Of a DNA stretch of 64,000 nucleotides, positions 17,954 through 28,400 are shown piece by piece. The stretch is taken from the NCBI RefSeq assembly GCF_003719335.1, contig NZ_RIAS01000007.1, forward strand, positions 186,001-250,000. Direction: 5' to 3'. The position numbers and the translations under genes are program-made. Each line of letters opens with the position of its first letter. Positions within the stretch are counted from its first letter, which is position 1. The DNA comes from Paenibacillus amylolyticus (GTDB lineage Bacteria > Bacillota > Bacilli > Paenibacillales > Paenibacillaceae). Under the pieces are notes generated by a model. That model was not told the DNA's origin. It saw nothing but the letters and a program-made list of their open reading frames with translations, and did not search any database.

Positions 17954-20900
17954 GTGGTATTTTTAGAGAGCGCAAAAAGGAAGAGATACAGCACTATTCG
18001 AAGAATGGCACATTTGTTTTTAGCCATGATTCTCTTAATACCATCTTTGATGATTGGCGGTGACAAGACTTTGGCAGCATCCAGTGGCTGGTCGATCATT
18101 GATGGGGGCGGAGCAAATGGGCTTAACGTCAATCAAACGATGCCTGCTGAAACACCTTCAATAGCCGAGTGGAACGGGGAGATTTACGTCGCATGGCGTG
18201 AGCGAATCCAGACGACTCCTGCAATCTACCAGATTCGGGTTAAAAAGTTTAATGGATCGGGTTGGGTGAGTGTTGATGGAAATCATCCAATAAACGGTTT
18301 GAATGCAGATGTTACCAGAGATGTTGGATCTCCGGAGCTGGCGGTGTACAACAATGCTTTGTACTTAACCTGGCTTGAAAGAAATGCATCTTATAATAAT
18401 CAGGTTCGAGTTAAAAAATATAATGGCACCCTGTGGACGAATGCAGAAGGCGGCTCAAACGTTGGAATCAATGTGGATCCCTCAGTAAGCGCCCTTAGCC
18501 CCAAGCTGACCGCGTATAAAGGCGAATTATACGCTATTTGGACAGAAGCAAGTAAAGTACGAGCCAAAAAGTATGATGGTACCACGTGGACAAGTATTGA
18601 TGGTGGAGGAACGGGTGGGCTTAACATCAACCCTTCTAGTGGTGCCGGAACTCCTATAATGACTGTTATGGGAGATGATTTATACGCAGCGTGGTACGAG
18701 TTTATGACCGGTCCCAGTTATCAATTACGTGTTTTAAGGTATGACGGATCAAATTGGGCGGTCGCCGACGGAGGGGTGGGATTAAACAGATCTGCCGCGA
18801 GATTTCCGATTAATCCCTCTCTTACTGCTATGAACGATGTCCTATATATGGCCTGGACAGAACCGATAAATAGCACGGACGAACAAGTTCGTGTGAAGAA
18901 GTTTGAAGGCGGTGTCTGGTCCAGTATTGATGGCGATGGTAACAATGGAATAAGTATAACCCCGGGAGCACGAAGTAACACTGTCAAGTTAGTAACATTA
19001 AGCAACGAATTATATGCCATCTGGTCCGAAAATTCAGGTGTGTGGGCAAACGGTATTCCTATTTTTAAAGTCCGTGTGAAAAAATATGATGGCAACGGGT
19101 GGACATTCGCGGAAAGTGGTAAAAATGGTGGCTTGAATGTCTATAGCGATAGAACCGCTACTACGCCTTCAATCGTTTCAATGAACGAAGCTCTCTATGC
19201 AGTATGGAGTGAGAATGATAGAACAGTGACGAATATTCGTGCTGGTAGATACACCCCCCCACCTCCTCCTAGCGTTAACGGGGTTACTGTGACCCCTGTT
19301 ACGGCTAGTATTCAGCAGGGAGGGAGCAGACAGCTAACGGCCAGTGTGGATGCAGTGGGGGAAGCGGCAACGACAGTGACGTGGAGCAGTAGCGACACTA
19401 CGAACAAGGTAACCGTAGACAATGCGGGAATAGTGAGGGTCACTCGGGACGCAACACCAGGTGATTACTTGATTACAGCAACTTCAACACATGATAACAG
19501 CAAAAAAGCAACGGCTACGGTAACGGTGACTTATGCGCCAGCTGTCAACAGTGTTACTGTAAACCCAAGCACGGCCAGTCTTTTGCAAGGGGAGAGTACA
19601 CAGCTCACGGCCAGTGTGGCATCTGTAGGGGGAGCCCGGACAACAGTGACGTGGAGCAGCGATGATACAAATAATAAGGTTACCGTAAACGGGACGGGAA
19701 AAGTGGCCGTTGCAGCGGATACGGCGCCGGGTGATTACACGATTACGGCGACTTCCACCTTTGATACCAGTAAAAAAGGGTCAGCAGTCATTACGGTGGC
19801 ATACGCACCTGCTGTGACGAGCGTTAATGTTACCCCGAACACCGACAGCATGATGCAGGGAGAGAGCAGACAACTTCTGGCAACGGTAGACACGGTGGGC
19901 GGGGCTGCAACGACAGTGACGTGGAGCAGCAGTGATGTGGATAACAAGGTTGCAGTAAGTGAGACAGGCTTTGTTACTGTTGCGCCCGATGCTGTACCTG
20001 GTCTTTATTCCGTTACGGCGACCTCAACTATAGACAGCAGCAAATCAGATACGGCAACCATTACCGTGATATATGCTCCAGCCGTCCATGGTGTCACCGT
20101 GACCCCTGACCCTGCGAGTATTGTTCAAGGAGATAGCTTACAGTTGGGAGCGAGTGTAGACGTTGTCGGTGGAGCTTCGACGGATGTAACGTGGAGCAGT
20201 AGCGACATTAGCGGTAAAGTGTTGGTTAGCAACACAGGCAACGTAACGGTTGCACCAGATGCGGTACCAGGCAATTACATCATTACGGCAACTTCGGTAG
20301 AGGATAGCAGCAAGGCAGGAACGTCAACGGTGACTGTTACGTATGCGCCAGCGATTCAGGAAATCAGTATTCAACCGGATAGCACCCGTGTGTCGCAAGG
20401 AAGAAGCATGCAGCTTGCTGCGACGGTAACTGCTGTTGGTGGAGCGGATGCAACGGTACATTGGACCAGCAGTGACGATAGCAACAAAGTAACGGTGAGT
20501 AATACAGGCTACGTTAGTGTGTCTTTGGATGCTGAACCAGGAGACTACACGATTATGGCAAGCTCGGTGTTCGACTCTTCCAAAACGGCAACAGCAACCA
20601 TCAAGGTAACGTATGCACCTGCAGTGAACAGTGTGGTTGTAAATCCGGATACGGCGAGCCTTATGCAGGGAGAGAGTAGACAGTTGGAAGCCATCGTGGA
20701 TATTACAGGTGATGCTGATGTGATGGTAACATGGAGCAGCAATGACATCAAAAGTAAGGTTAACGTAGATGATACAGGCTACGTTACGGTAGCTGCCGAT
20801 GCGGAGCCGGGTAAATATATCATTTCCGCGACTTCTACAGTAGATAGCAGCAAAAAAGGAAACATGAACCTTACGGTCACAGCGGCCCCGACATATACGA

Positions 20901-23098
20901 TTGCTGGGATTGAAAATCAGAATTTGCAGTCGGTGCTGCTCGGTTATGATTCAGGTTCTCAGGAGACGATTACAGTTCCTGTTCAACATACCGGAACTGG
21001 CAAGTTGGTTAATCTATCTGCATCTCTTGGAGGCAATGATCGGGATGCTTTTGTTATCACACAACCAGCGGTGGAATTGGAAGCTGGCGATAAGACAAGT
21101 TTTAATTTGCATGCTATAGATGGTTTGCCAGCAGGGACATATACGGCGACGGTAACATTGACGGCAGTTCACATGTTGCCTGTGACTTTCAACGTCACTC
21201 AGGCGGTTAACTTGCCAAATGCCCCAGCTAATCCTCGTCATCTTACGGCAGAGAGCGGGCATGGTAAAGTTACGCTGAAATGGGATATGGAACCGGATAT
21301 CACAAAGTATCGAATCTATATGGCAACGGATGCTGATCCAAATCATAGAGTAGAAGTGAATGAACAGGCTACGTCGCCATACACAATCCCTGATTTGATT
21401 AACGGAACGAAATATTATTTTGTGGTAAAAGCAGAGAATGCGGGTGGACTTAGTGAAGCTTCCAATCTGGTTACTGCGATCCCTTCAGACAACCCGGGGA
21501 TCCCAACGGATGTTACAGCAACTCCGGGTGATGGACAAGTTGTCGTGAAATTCAACCCGCCTGTCGATGACGGTGGTAGTCCAATCAAGGAATACGAAGT
21601 AACCGTATCACCAGGAGAACGGAAAGTCACAGGTCAAGCTAGTCCAATAACAATTACTGGATTAAGCAATGGAACAAGGTATACTTTTACGGTAAAAGCA
21701 GTAAACAAAGCGGGTAAAAGTGCACCATCAGCTTCATCCAATGCAGTCGTTCCAACAGCAACCTCCGTACCGCCAATCAATTCGCCCGGAACACCATCTA
21801 CCTCGACTGCACCTGGGCCGTCTAATACTCCAGCTCAACCAGCTCCGACGGGAGTAGATATTTTGGTGAATGGCAAGGCGGAGAGTGCCGGACAGGCAAC
21901 GGTAACCAAACGGGACCAGCAAACGGCATTGAAGATTGTGGTTGATCAGAAAAAGCTTAATGACAGATTGGTTGAGGAAGGGCGACATGCAGTGGTTACG
22001 ATCCCGATTAATCAATCGTATGATGTTTTTGTAGGCGAACTTACGGGTCAAATGATCCAGACCATGGAAAACTACGAAGCTGTTCTTGAGTTCAAAACGG
22101 ATCAGGCGTCATATAGGGTTCCTGCTGATCAGATTCGTATTTCCGAGTTAGCCAAACAGATCGGAGGCGCGACGGATTTGCAGGCTATCAAGGTGCAGGT
22201 TGAAATCGCATCCCCAACGGCTGCAGAGCAGAACATTGTGAATCGAGCAACGGCACAGAAAGAGCTAACGCTTGTAGCTCCGCCACTGAACTTTATGGTT
22301 AACGCCATCCGTGGAGAACAATCTGTCGAGATCAAAAATTTCGATGTTTACGTCAGAAGATCGATTGTGATTCCGGAAGGCGTAGATCCAACCAAAATTA
22401 CGACTGGTGTTGTCGTAGAACCTGATGGCTCCGTGCGTCATGTGCCAACCAAGGTTCTTAACACCAATGGAAGATACGAGGCTCAGATCAACAGCCTGAC
22501 CAACAGCACCTATGCTGTCGTATGGCACCCTTTGGAATTCAGTGATGTTGTGCATCACTGGGGTAAGGATGCGGTCAATGATATGGGCTCACGTATGATT
22601 GTGGAAGGTTTTAGTGATGGTACGTTCAATCCGGATCAAGCCGTTACCCGTGCAGAGTTCGCCACGATGGTTATTCGTGGGCTGGGACTTCGTACAGAGA
22701 GTGGAGACACATCATTCTTAGATGTCCAATTGGGGCAATGGTATAGCGGGGCTATTCAGGCAGCGCACAACTATGGGTTAATTAACGGTTACGAAGATGG
22801 TACCTTCCGTCCGGATGACACCATTACCAGGGAACAAGCAATGGTCATTCTGGAGAAGGCAATGCAGATTACCGGACTGAAAGCCAAACTGAACGACGAT
22901 TCACCAGAAGCAATGCTTCAGAGCTTCCACGATGGTACTGCAGTATCTTCTTGGGCACGCATCGGGGCAGCGGATAGTGTGAAGTCGGGCCTTGTGCAAG
23001 GTCGAAGTCAATCTGTACTAGTACCACAGGGCAAGATGACTCGTGCCGAGGTTGCAACCATGTTGCGACGTTTGTTGCAAAAGTCGGATCTCATTTAA
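17954..23098 (+). CDS. giant SLH-anchored surface protein with propeller, six BIG2 and two Fn3 domains
   Basis: 1714 aa from a GTG with GGGGG nine bases upstream. Signal peptide: basic KRKRYSTIRR, then a hydrophobic core ending near LAAS. Residues 50-435 hold seven repeats of the type PSL-YVAWxE...RVKKYDGxxW-DGGGxxGLN, suggesting a seven-bladed propeller. Six Ig-like BIG2 domains follow (440-980). Next come a spacer domain, two fibronectin type III domains (about 1090-1275) and a Pro/Thr/Ser linker. A conserved domain (about 1295-1530, ILVNGKAE...HVPTKVL) is shared with the second SLH protein. Three SLH repeats (FSDVVHHWGKDAV, FLDVQLGQWYSGA, FHDGTAVSSWARI) end the protein. SLH triplets bind pyruvylated wall polymer, so the protein is displayed on the cell surface. 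The ligand is unknown. It lies downstream of a SARP/dual-kinase pair. Confidence 0.92.
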   Translation: MVFLESAKRKRYSTIRRMAHLFLAMILLIPSLMIGGDKTLAASSGWSIIDGGGANGLNVNQTMPAETPSIAEWNGEIYVAWRERIQTTPAIYQIRVKKFNGSGWVSVDGNHPINGLNADVTRDVGSPELAVYNNALYLTWLERNASYNNQVRVKKYNGTLWTNAEGGSNVGINVDPSVSALSPKLTAYKGELYAIWTEASKVRAKKYDGTTWTSIDGGGTGGLNINPSSGAGTPIMTVMGDDLYAAWYEFMTGPSYQLRVLRYDGSNWAVADGGVGLNRSAARFPINPSLTAMNDVLYMAWTEPINSTDEQVRVKKFEGGVWSSIDGDGNNGISITPGARSNTVKLVTLSNELYAIWSENSGVWANGIPIFKVRVKKYDGNGWTFAESGKNGGLNVYSDRTATTPSIVSMNEALYAVWSENDRTVTNIRAGRYTPPPPPSVNGVTVTPVTASIQQGGSRQLTASVDAVGEAATTVTWSSSDTTNKVTVDNAGIVRVTRDATPGDYLITATSTHDNSKKATATVTVTYAPAVNSVTVNPSTASLLQGESTQLTASVASVGGARTTVTWSSDDTNNKVTVNGTGKVAVAADTAPGDYTITATSTFDTSKKGSAVITVAYAPAVTSVNVTPNTDSMMQGESRQLLATVDTVGGAATTVTWSSSDVDNKVAVSETGFVTVAPDAVPGLYSVTATSTIDSSKSDTATITVIYAPAVHGVTVTPDPASIVQGDSLQLGASVDVVGGASTDVTWSSSDISGKVLVSNTGNVTVAPDAVPGNYIITATSVEDSSKAGTSTVTVTYAPAIQEISIQPDSTRVSQGRSMQLAATVTAVGGADATVHWTSSDDSNKVTVSNTGYVSVSLDAEPGDYTIMASSVFDSSKTATATIKVTYAPAVNSVVVNPDTASLMQGESRQLEAIVDITGDADVMVTWSSNDIKSKVNVDDTGYVTVAADAEPGKYIISATSTVDSSKKGNMNLTVTAAPTYTIAGIENQNLQSVLLGYDSGSQETITVPVQHTGTGKLVNLSASLGGNDRDAFVITQPAVELEAGDKTSFNLHAIDGLPAGTYTATVTLTAVHMLPVTFNVTQAVNLPNAPANPRHLTAESGHGKVTLKWDMEPDITKYRIYMATDADPNHRVEVNEQATSPYTIPDLINGTKYYFVVKAENAGGLSEASNLVTAIPSDNPGIPTDVTATPGDGQVVVKFNPPVDDGGSPIKEYEVTVSPGERKVTGQASPITITGLSNGTRYTFTVKAVNKAGKSAPSASSNAVVPTATSVPPINSPGTPSTSTAPGPSNTPAQPAPTGVDILVNGKAESAGQATVTKRDQQTALKIVVDQKKLNDRLVEEGRHAVVTIPINQSYDVFVGELTGQMIQTMENYEAVLEFKTDQASYRVPADQIRISELAKQIGGATDLQAIKVQVEIASPTAAEQNIVNRATAQKELTLVAPPLNFMVNAIRGEQSVEIKNFDVYVRRSIVIPEGVDPTKITTGVVVEPDGSVRHVPTKVLNTNGRYEAQINSLTNSTYAVVWHPLEFSDVVHHWGKDAVNDMGSRMIVEGFSDGTFNPDQAVTRAEFATMVIRGLGLRTESGDTSFLDVQLGQWYSGAIQAAHNYGLINGYEDGTFRPDDTITREQAMVILEKAMQITGLKAKLNDDSPEAMLQSFHDGTAVSSWARIGAADSVKSGLVQGRSQSVLVPQGKMTRAEVATMLRRLLQKSDLI
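19271..20890 (+). repeat. six tandem 270-bp units encoding BIG2 domains
   Basis: Equivalent codons recur at 19271, 19541, 19811, 20081, 20351 and 20621, a strict 270-bp (90-codon) period without any insertion or deletion. Units diverge in sequence but keep the motifs TWSSSD, NKVTV and PGDY-ITATS. Confidence 0.9.
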
Positions 23099-23101
23099 TT
23101 C

Positions 23102-23146
23102 AAAAGCAGAACATAGGCTGGATAAGCCTGTTGTTCTGCTTTTTTA
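23102..23146 (+). terminator. strong terminator of the first SLH gene
   Basis: AAAAGCAGAAC pairs with GTTCTGCTTTT, with an inner AGGCT/AGCCT stem, and ends in a T run. It starts four bases after the stop codon. Confidence 0.85.
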
Positions 23147-23240
23147 TACGGCATGGAATGTCTGGATTATCTCATAGATGACCTGCTTTTTGTGCGCAAT
23201 CTGACATCACATAAAGGTACGTTAACTTCACATGAACCCA

Positions 23241-23534
23241 TCAATCTACGGCAAAATGCAACACTGCACTATACAACATTTTGTTCCGAACAGGATCAAA
23301 CGTAACTTGATGCTGAACCTGCTTCACACGTAAAAGAAGGGCTTTGTTCACGCCCATCCGTTCATCGATCGCTCGTTCCAGTTCCTGAAAGTCATAAGCT
23401 TGAAGGCATTCAACCTTGTCCTTCATGATATCCAGTGAAATTTCCATACGTGTGTAGACCTCCATAGTGTACAATTGGCCAAAAATCCAGAGTCTGCCGA
23501 GATTAATTGTAGTCGAGCCTTCGGGGATCAGCAA
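23241..23534 (-). CDS. hypothetical protein, possible continuation behind the DinB gene
   Basis: An open frame of 97 codons from a TTG (LIPEGSTTINLGRLW...LHFAVD) with protein-like composition, including KDKVECLQAYDFQELERAI. It lies in the same frame as the dinB-like gene upstream, separated from its stop only by nine codons, and has no visible Shine-Dalgarno sequence. It could be a coupled small gene, a remnant, or a read-through extension. I do not recognise the family. Confidence 0.35.
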   Translation of the reverse strand: MLIPEGSTTINLGRLWIFGQLYTMEVYTRMEISLDIMKDKVECLQAYDFQELERAIDERMGVNKALLLRVKQVQHQVTFDPVRNKMLYSAVLHFAVD

Positions 23535-23558
23535 GTGAAAATCAGTTAAACCGCATGA

Positions 23559-24038
23559 TTATTTTATTTTAGATAAATTCATTTTGGGAGGAATGGTTCC
23601 GAGTAGTCTTGCGATTTTCGTAATCTGCCCTCGATGATGAAATTCATGGGTCGTGCAATGGGTAAAAAGCCATAATTCGCTTAATTCAGCGGTTTCACTC
23701 ATCCAACTGGCTTGAATGTCCGCATCCCAGTTGTCTTTGAATTTATGGAGGAAATCATCAACCAGCAAATCTGTCTTTGCAAATAATGCACGCATTTCCT
23801 GTACATCTCTGATGGATTCTGGCTTTAACTTAGGAATGCTTCGTCCAAGACCGCGGACGCCTAACCATACACGATAACAATCTGTGACATGAACATGCAG
23901 GTTACGGATGGATTCTCCGCCTAATGCGTTGGCGGTTTGCAAGTAAGCTGCAGGGGACATCGTCTCACACATTCGGAAGAGGGACTCTCTTGTTCGTTTA
24001 ATCATCTCATATTGACTCGTTAGTATATTCATTTTCAT
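23559..24038 (-). CDS. DinB-like four-helix-bundle protein
   Basis: 159 aa; AAAGGAGA precedes the ATG. The size and the metal-binding pattern fit the DinB/YfiT superfamily: a first His in NLHVHVTDCYRVW (about residue 50) and the C-terminal HCTTHEFHHRGQI (about 125-140), which supplies the other His ligands. Members are small metal-binding proteins, some of them thiol-dependent transferases (bacillithiol or mycothiol); DNA-damage induction gave the family its name. No operon partner gives a clue here. Confidence 0.8.
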   Translation of the reverse strand: MKMNILTSQYEMIKRTRESLFRMCETMSPAAYLQTANALGGESIRNLHVHVTDCYRVWLGVRGLGRSIPKLKPESIRDVQEMRALFAKTDLLVDDFLHKFKDNWDADIQASWMSETAELSELWLFTHCTTHEFHHRGQITKIARLLGTIPPKMNLSKIK

Positions 24039-24167
24039 TAATCTCCTTTATAAGCGGCTACCCATTCATGCTTTGATTAAAGATTAAACATATCCATAAT
24101 ATCCTCCATGTATATTTATGTCAAATATTTTCAGTTTTACAGGAGAAGTATGCTTCTTTCAGCGGTG

Positions 24168-24176
24168 TGATATAAT
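24168..24176 (+). promoter_or_regulatory. extended -10 promoter element before the dus gene
   Basis: TGATATAAT is a TGn-TATAAT extended -10 box, 68 bases upstream of the chosen start. The -35 region is poor, as is usual for extended -10 promoters. Confidence 0.5.
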
Positions 24177-24244
24177 TGAGCTACAACTGTTTGGCTATTT
24201 TCGGGATGAAGAATTTTCCTAGTATGCATAGAGAGGTTTTGGAT

Positions 24245-25234
24245 ATGACGAAAGACAATTTTTGGCGTGAATTGCCACGACCATTTTTTATATTGGCGCC
24301 GATGGAGGACGTGACGGATGTTGTATTTCGGCATGTGGTCAGTGAGGCGGGCAGACCGGATGTGTTTTTTACCGAGTTTGCGAATACGGAAAGCTACTGC
24401 CACCCGGAGGGCAACAAAAGTGTGCGTGGGCGGTTAACGTTTACCGAAGATGAGCAGCCGATCGTGGCGCATATTTGGGGAGACAAACCGGAATTTTTCC
24501 GAGAGATGAGCATTGGCATGGCGAAGGAAGGTTTCAAAGGCATCGATATTAATATGGGCTGTCCTGTAGCGAATGTAGCGGAGAACGGCAAAGGGAGCGG
24601 TTTGATTTGTCGGCCAGCTCTTGCCGCGGAGATCATCCAAGCTGCGAAAGCCGGGGGCTTGCCGGTCAGTGTCAAAACAAGGCTTGGTTTCACCGAGGTC
24701 GATGAATGGCGCGACTGGTTAACCCATATTTTGCAGCAAGACATCGTGAATCTGTCCATTCACCTGCGCACAAGAGAAGAAATGAGCAAGGTGGATGCCC
24801 ACTGGGAACTGATTCCCGAGATTAAAAAACTGCGCGATGAGATCGCACCGAATACGTTGCTAACTATTAATGGGGATATCCTCGATCGTGAGGCTGGCCT
24901 TAGACTGGCAGAGCAATACGGTGTGGACGGCATTATGATTGGGCGGGGCATTTTCCAGAATCCATTTGCTTTTGAGAAGGAGCCGCGGGAGCACACCACG
25001 GAGGAGTTCCTTCATCTGTTAAGGCTGCATCTGGATTTGCATGATCAATATGCGGAACTGGAACCTCGTTCGTTCAGTCCACTGGCGCGTTTTTTCAAAA
25101 TTTACGTTCGTGGATTCCGCGGTGCAAGTGAGCTGAGAGGTAACTTGATGAATGCCAAAACAACCGCTAAAGTACGTGAGCTGCTGGATGAGTTCGTAAG
25201 ACAGGAACAGGTAGAGAAGGCGGAGGCAGAGTAA
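24245..25234 (+). CDS. tRNA-dihydrouridine synthase family protein
   Basis: 329 aa from the ATG of [10 protein letters not shown], with AGAGG eight bases upstream; longer frames lack such a site and would start at the promoter. A TIM-barrel flavoenzyme: [18 protein letters not shown] at the N-terminus (FMN-binding region), [19 protein letters not shown] with the catalytic Cys, SVKTRLGF, and [18 protein letters not shown] binding the FMN phosphate. The family reduces uridine in tRNA D-loops with NADPH. The residues after GCP ([12 protein letters not shown]) differ from the AKKV form of the DusB group, placing it in another subfamily. Monocistronic, with its own promoter and terminator. Confidence 0.9.
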   Translation: MTKDNFWRELPRPFFILAPMEDVTDVVFRHVVSEAGRPDVFFTEFANTESYCHPEGNKSVRGRLTFTEDEQPIVAHIWGDKPEFFREMSIGMAKEGFKGIDINMGCPVANVAENGKGSGLICRPALAAEIIQAAKAGGLPVSVKTRLGFTEVDEWRDWLTHILQQDIVNLSIHLRTREEMSKVDAHWELIPEIKKLRDEIAPNTLLTINGDILDREAGLRLAEQYGVDGIMIGRGIFQNPFAFEKEPREHTTEEFLHLLRLHLDLHDQYAELEPRSFSPLARFFKIYVRGFRGASELRGNLMNAKTTAKVRELLDEFVRQEQVEKAEAE

Positions 25235-25332
25235 AGAAGCATGCAAAACAACATGTAAAACAGCGTCATGTTCACAGTAGACTCCGGTTAAGGGAACCCT
25301 CGATACAAAATGGAACGCTACGATCTTAAATC

Positions 25333-25363
25333 GCTCAAGTGGAACAATCGCTTGGGCTTTTTA
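25333..25363 (+). terminator. terminator of the dus gene
   Basis: GCTCAAGTG and CGCTTGGGC pair over nine positions (two G-U) around AACAAT-type loop bases and are followed by TTTTT. Confidence 0.65.
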
Positions 25364-25421
25364 TATTGTTTAACCATTTGACATGAGACCTTACATCTAC
25401 CTTCTGCAGCTTGGGATAAGC

Positions 25422-25430
25422 TGATATAAT
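25422..25430 (+). promoter_or_regulatory. extended -10 promoter of the second kinase operon
   Basis: TGATATAAT (TGn plus consensus TATAAT) lies 62 bases before the kinase start. No convincing -35 at 17 bp. Confidence 0.5.
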
Positions 25431-25492
25431 GAACCGGATAGGCTGATCCCACGTGCCTTTACGTTAGGATATGAAACGGAGTAGATTGTTAG

Positions 25493-28400
25493 ATGAGAAG
25501 AATGCTCGTGGCATTGGTTGCGGTTAGTCTTGGTTGTTATCTTTTATTATTTGGACTACTGGAAGCAACGGAGAATAAAGGCATGAAGCCGGAGCCATCC
25601 AAGAATGGAATCCTGGATATGACCACGTGGAATTTTAATTCCAATGAAGTTGCACCACTGGACGGACAGTGGGAATTTTACTGGAATGAACTACTGAGTC
25701 CAGGATTCCAGCCTGTTTCAACCGCACAATTCATTCATGTACCCGGATTTTGGAGACATACAGCGCAAGATGGGACTCTTCAGGCCAAGGGCGGTGGAAC
25801 CTATCGTTTGAAGGTGAAGCTGGAGCCTTCTTCGAGGGTATATGGTCTAAGAATTTCGAACATCCGAATGGCGAGTACAGTTTATGTGAATGGCGAGAAG
25901 GTGGGAGAGAGCGGTGTCCCGACTTTAGATCAAAATACATATGAATATGTGAACAGGCCGTATAATGCCTTTTTTACAGTACAAGGGGATACGGCAGAGA
26001 TTTTGATTCATGCAGCCAATTTTGAAAATACGCAAGGCGGCATTCCCTATAGTCTTTACTTGGGGAGTGCGCAGGGAATCCAAGCTTTTAACATTAATAC
26101 AACCGTCCTTAATTTAACGCTAATTGTATCCCTCCTGATGCTGGGATGTTATCAATTAGGTGTATACATTATTCGCAAAAAAGAACAAGGACTTCTCTAT
26201 TTCGGGTTAAGCTGTATTGTAATCGCATGGTCCTTTGCCAGTAACGGCGAACGGATTATCGTAGAATACTTTGATCTGCCCACCGAGTTTTATTATAAAA
26301 TTCAGGCCATATCGTTATATCTTTCTTTAATTACGATGGTGATGTTTATCCAATCCATGTGCACAGGACTGATTGCTCGCTGGTTTACCAGAAGCCTTGT
26401 ATATGGGATGGCATTGTATATCGCATTTGTTCTGGTCACCCCGTTTCAATGGTATTCCGACTTCAATATCATCGCCAGTACCTTTCAACTCGGGGCTTAC
26501 ATCATTATTATTGGTGTTCTGCTCTATTCCTACCGGAAGGGACGATATGGCGAGTTCAACAAAAAAAGTCTGGCGCTCTTTATCATGGCCTTATGCAGCT
26601 ACTTGGTGGGTCTATTCGATTATGCTCTATATTTGAGCAGTCTAACGACAAGTTACCGATTGGGGTATTATGCGATTTTGGCTTTTTGTTTCTTGGCATC
26701 GTTCATTATGTCTTACCGCTTCTCTGAAGCGTATAACACCATTGAGAATCTGGCAGCCAAGCTTCAAAAGGCGGACAAGCAGAAGGATGAGTTTCTGCTT
26801 CAGACTTCGCACGAGTTTCAAACGCCACTGCACGGCATCATCAATTTGTCCCAAAACATGCTGGAGACAGGCGCAGAAGAACTGAACGACATTCAGATGC
26901 AGAATCTGTCTTTAATCCGGGATACGTCCAGAAGGTTGTCCGCGTTGGTTCATGATATTTTGGATATGGATAAAATCAAACGTAATGAATTGACTGTCCT
27001 TCCTGCAAAAGTGGATGTACGCGTTACGGTATCTCTCGTATTCCATTTGTTCGAACATCTCATCACAGGGAAAAAAATCAGGCTGGTGAACGCCGTACCG
27101 AATAGGTTGCCTCTCGTTTATGCAGATGAGAACAGGTTGAAACAGATTATCTACAACCTGGTGGGCAATGCGGCCAAGTTCACTCAGGAAGGCGTCATCA
27201 CCGTGAGTGCTCGGGCAACGGCAGATCGAGTGACCATTTTGATTGAGGACAGCGGTGTGGGAATTGCCAGGTCGGAATGGGATACGATCTTTCAACCTTT
27301 CGAGCAAGCCCACTCCCCGTATGAGTATAGTGGAACGGGCTTGGGATTGTTTATTTGCAGAAAGTTGCTACATCTGATGGATGGAGACATTTATATTGAT
27401 TGGTCCGAGCAGGGCAGAGGAACGGGGATTGCTTTTACACTTCCGCTTGCGGATGAGAACTGGGATGGCATTACGGAAGCTGCTGCGACTTGTGAGAATG
27501 ATATAATAGAGCAGAAGCAGATCTCGATAGTTCCATCCATTCCAGAACATTCGGTTAATCAGTCTCCGTCTGCTGAAAGCCAGTTCACTATATTGGCAGT
27601 GGATGACGAAATGTCGAATCTCCATGTTCTGTCCAGTCTGTTTACGAGTGAACCCTATCATATCGTGTGGGCTAATAACGGAGTAGAGGCACTGGAGCTG
27701 CTTCATAGCCGCTCGGATATTGATCTGGTTCTACTGGATGTGATGATGCCCAGAATGTCCGGTTTTGAGGTCTGCAGAGAGATACGAAAGCAGTTCAGTC
27801 TGTTTGAACTTCCGATTATCTTACTGACAGTGCTTCATTCTTCCAGCGATATTGAGGGCGGGTTAAAGGCAGGAGCGAATGATTTTATCGTTAAACCCTT
27901 TGACGCTTGCGAAGTACGGGCCAGAACAGAAACGTTGCTGCGGTTAAAGACGTCTGTTGAGGATGCAATGAGGTCAGAGCTTGATTTTCTTCAGTCGCAG
28001 ATTAAGCCGCACTTCTTGTTTAATTCATTGAATTCCATTATGGCTTTATGCCGAATAGATCCGATACAAGCAGAGAATCTCATTACACATCTTAGTCATT
28101 ATTTAAGAAGGAGCTTTGATCCCAGACCGGATCGTTATGTGTCGCTGCAAGACGAGCTTCAGCTGGTTGAGGCCTACGTGGCGATTGAAAAAGCCCGATT
28201 CGAGGAACGACTGACGGTTATATATGATGTACAACCAGCAACGCTGGAGAAAAAAATCCTTCCGTTAACGATACAGCCTTTGGTGGAGAACGCGATCCGG
28301 CACGGTGTCATGAAAAAGGTACTTGGAGGTACGGTTCGTTTGTCCATTACCCTGAATGGGGATACGGTTCAGATCGAAGTATGGGATGATGGCATCGGTA

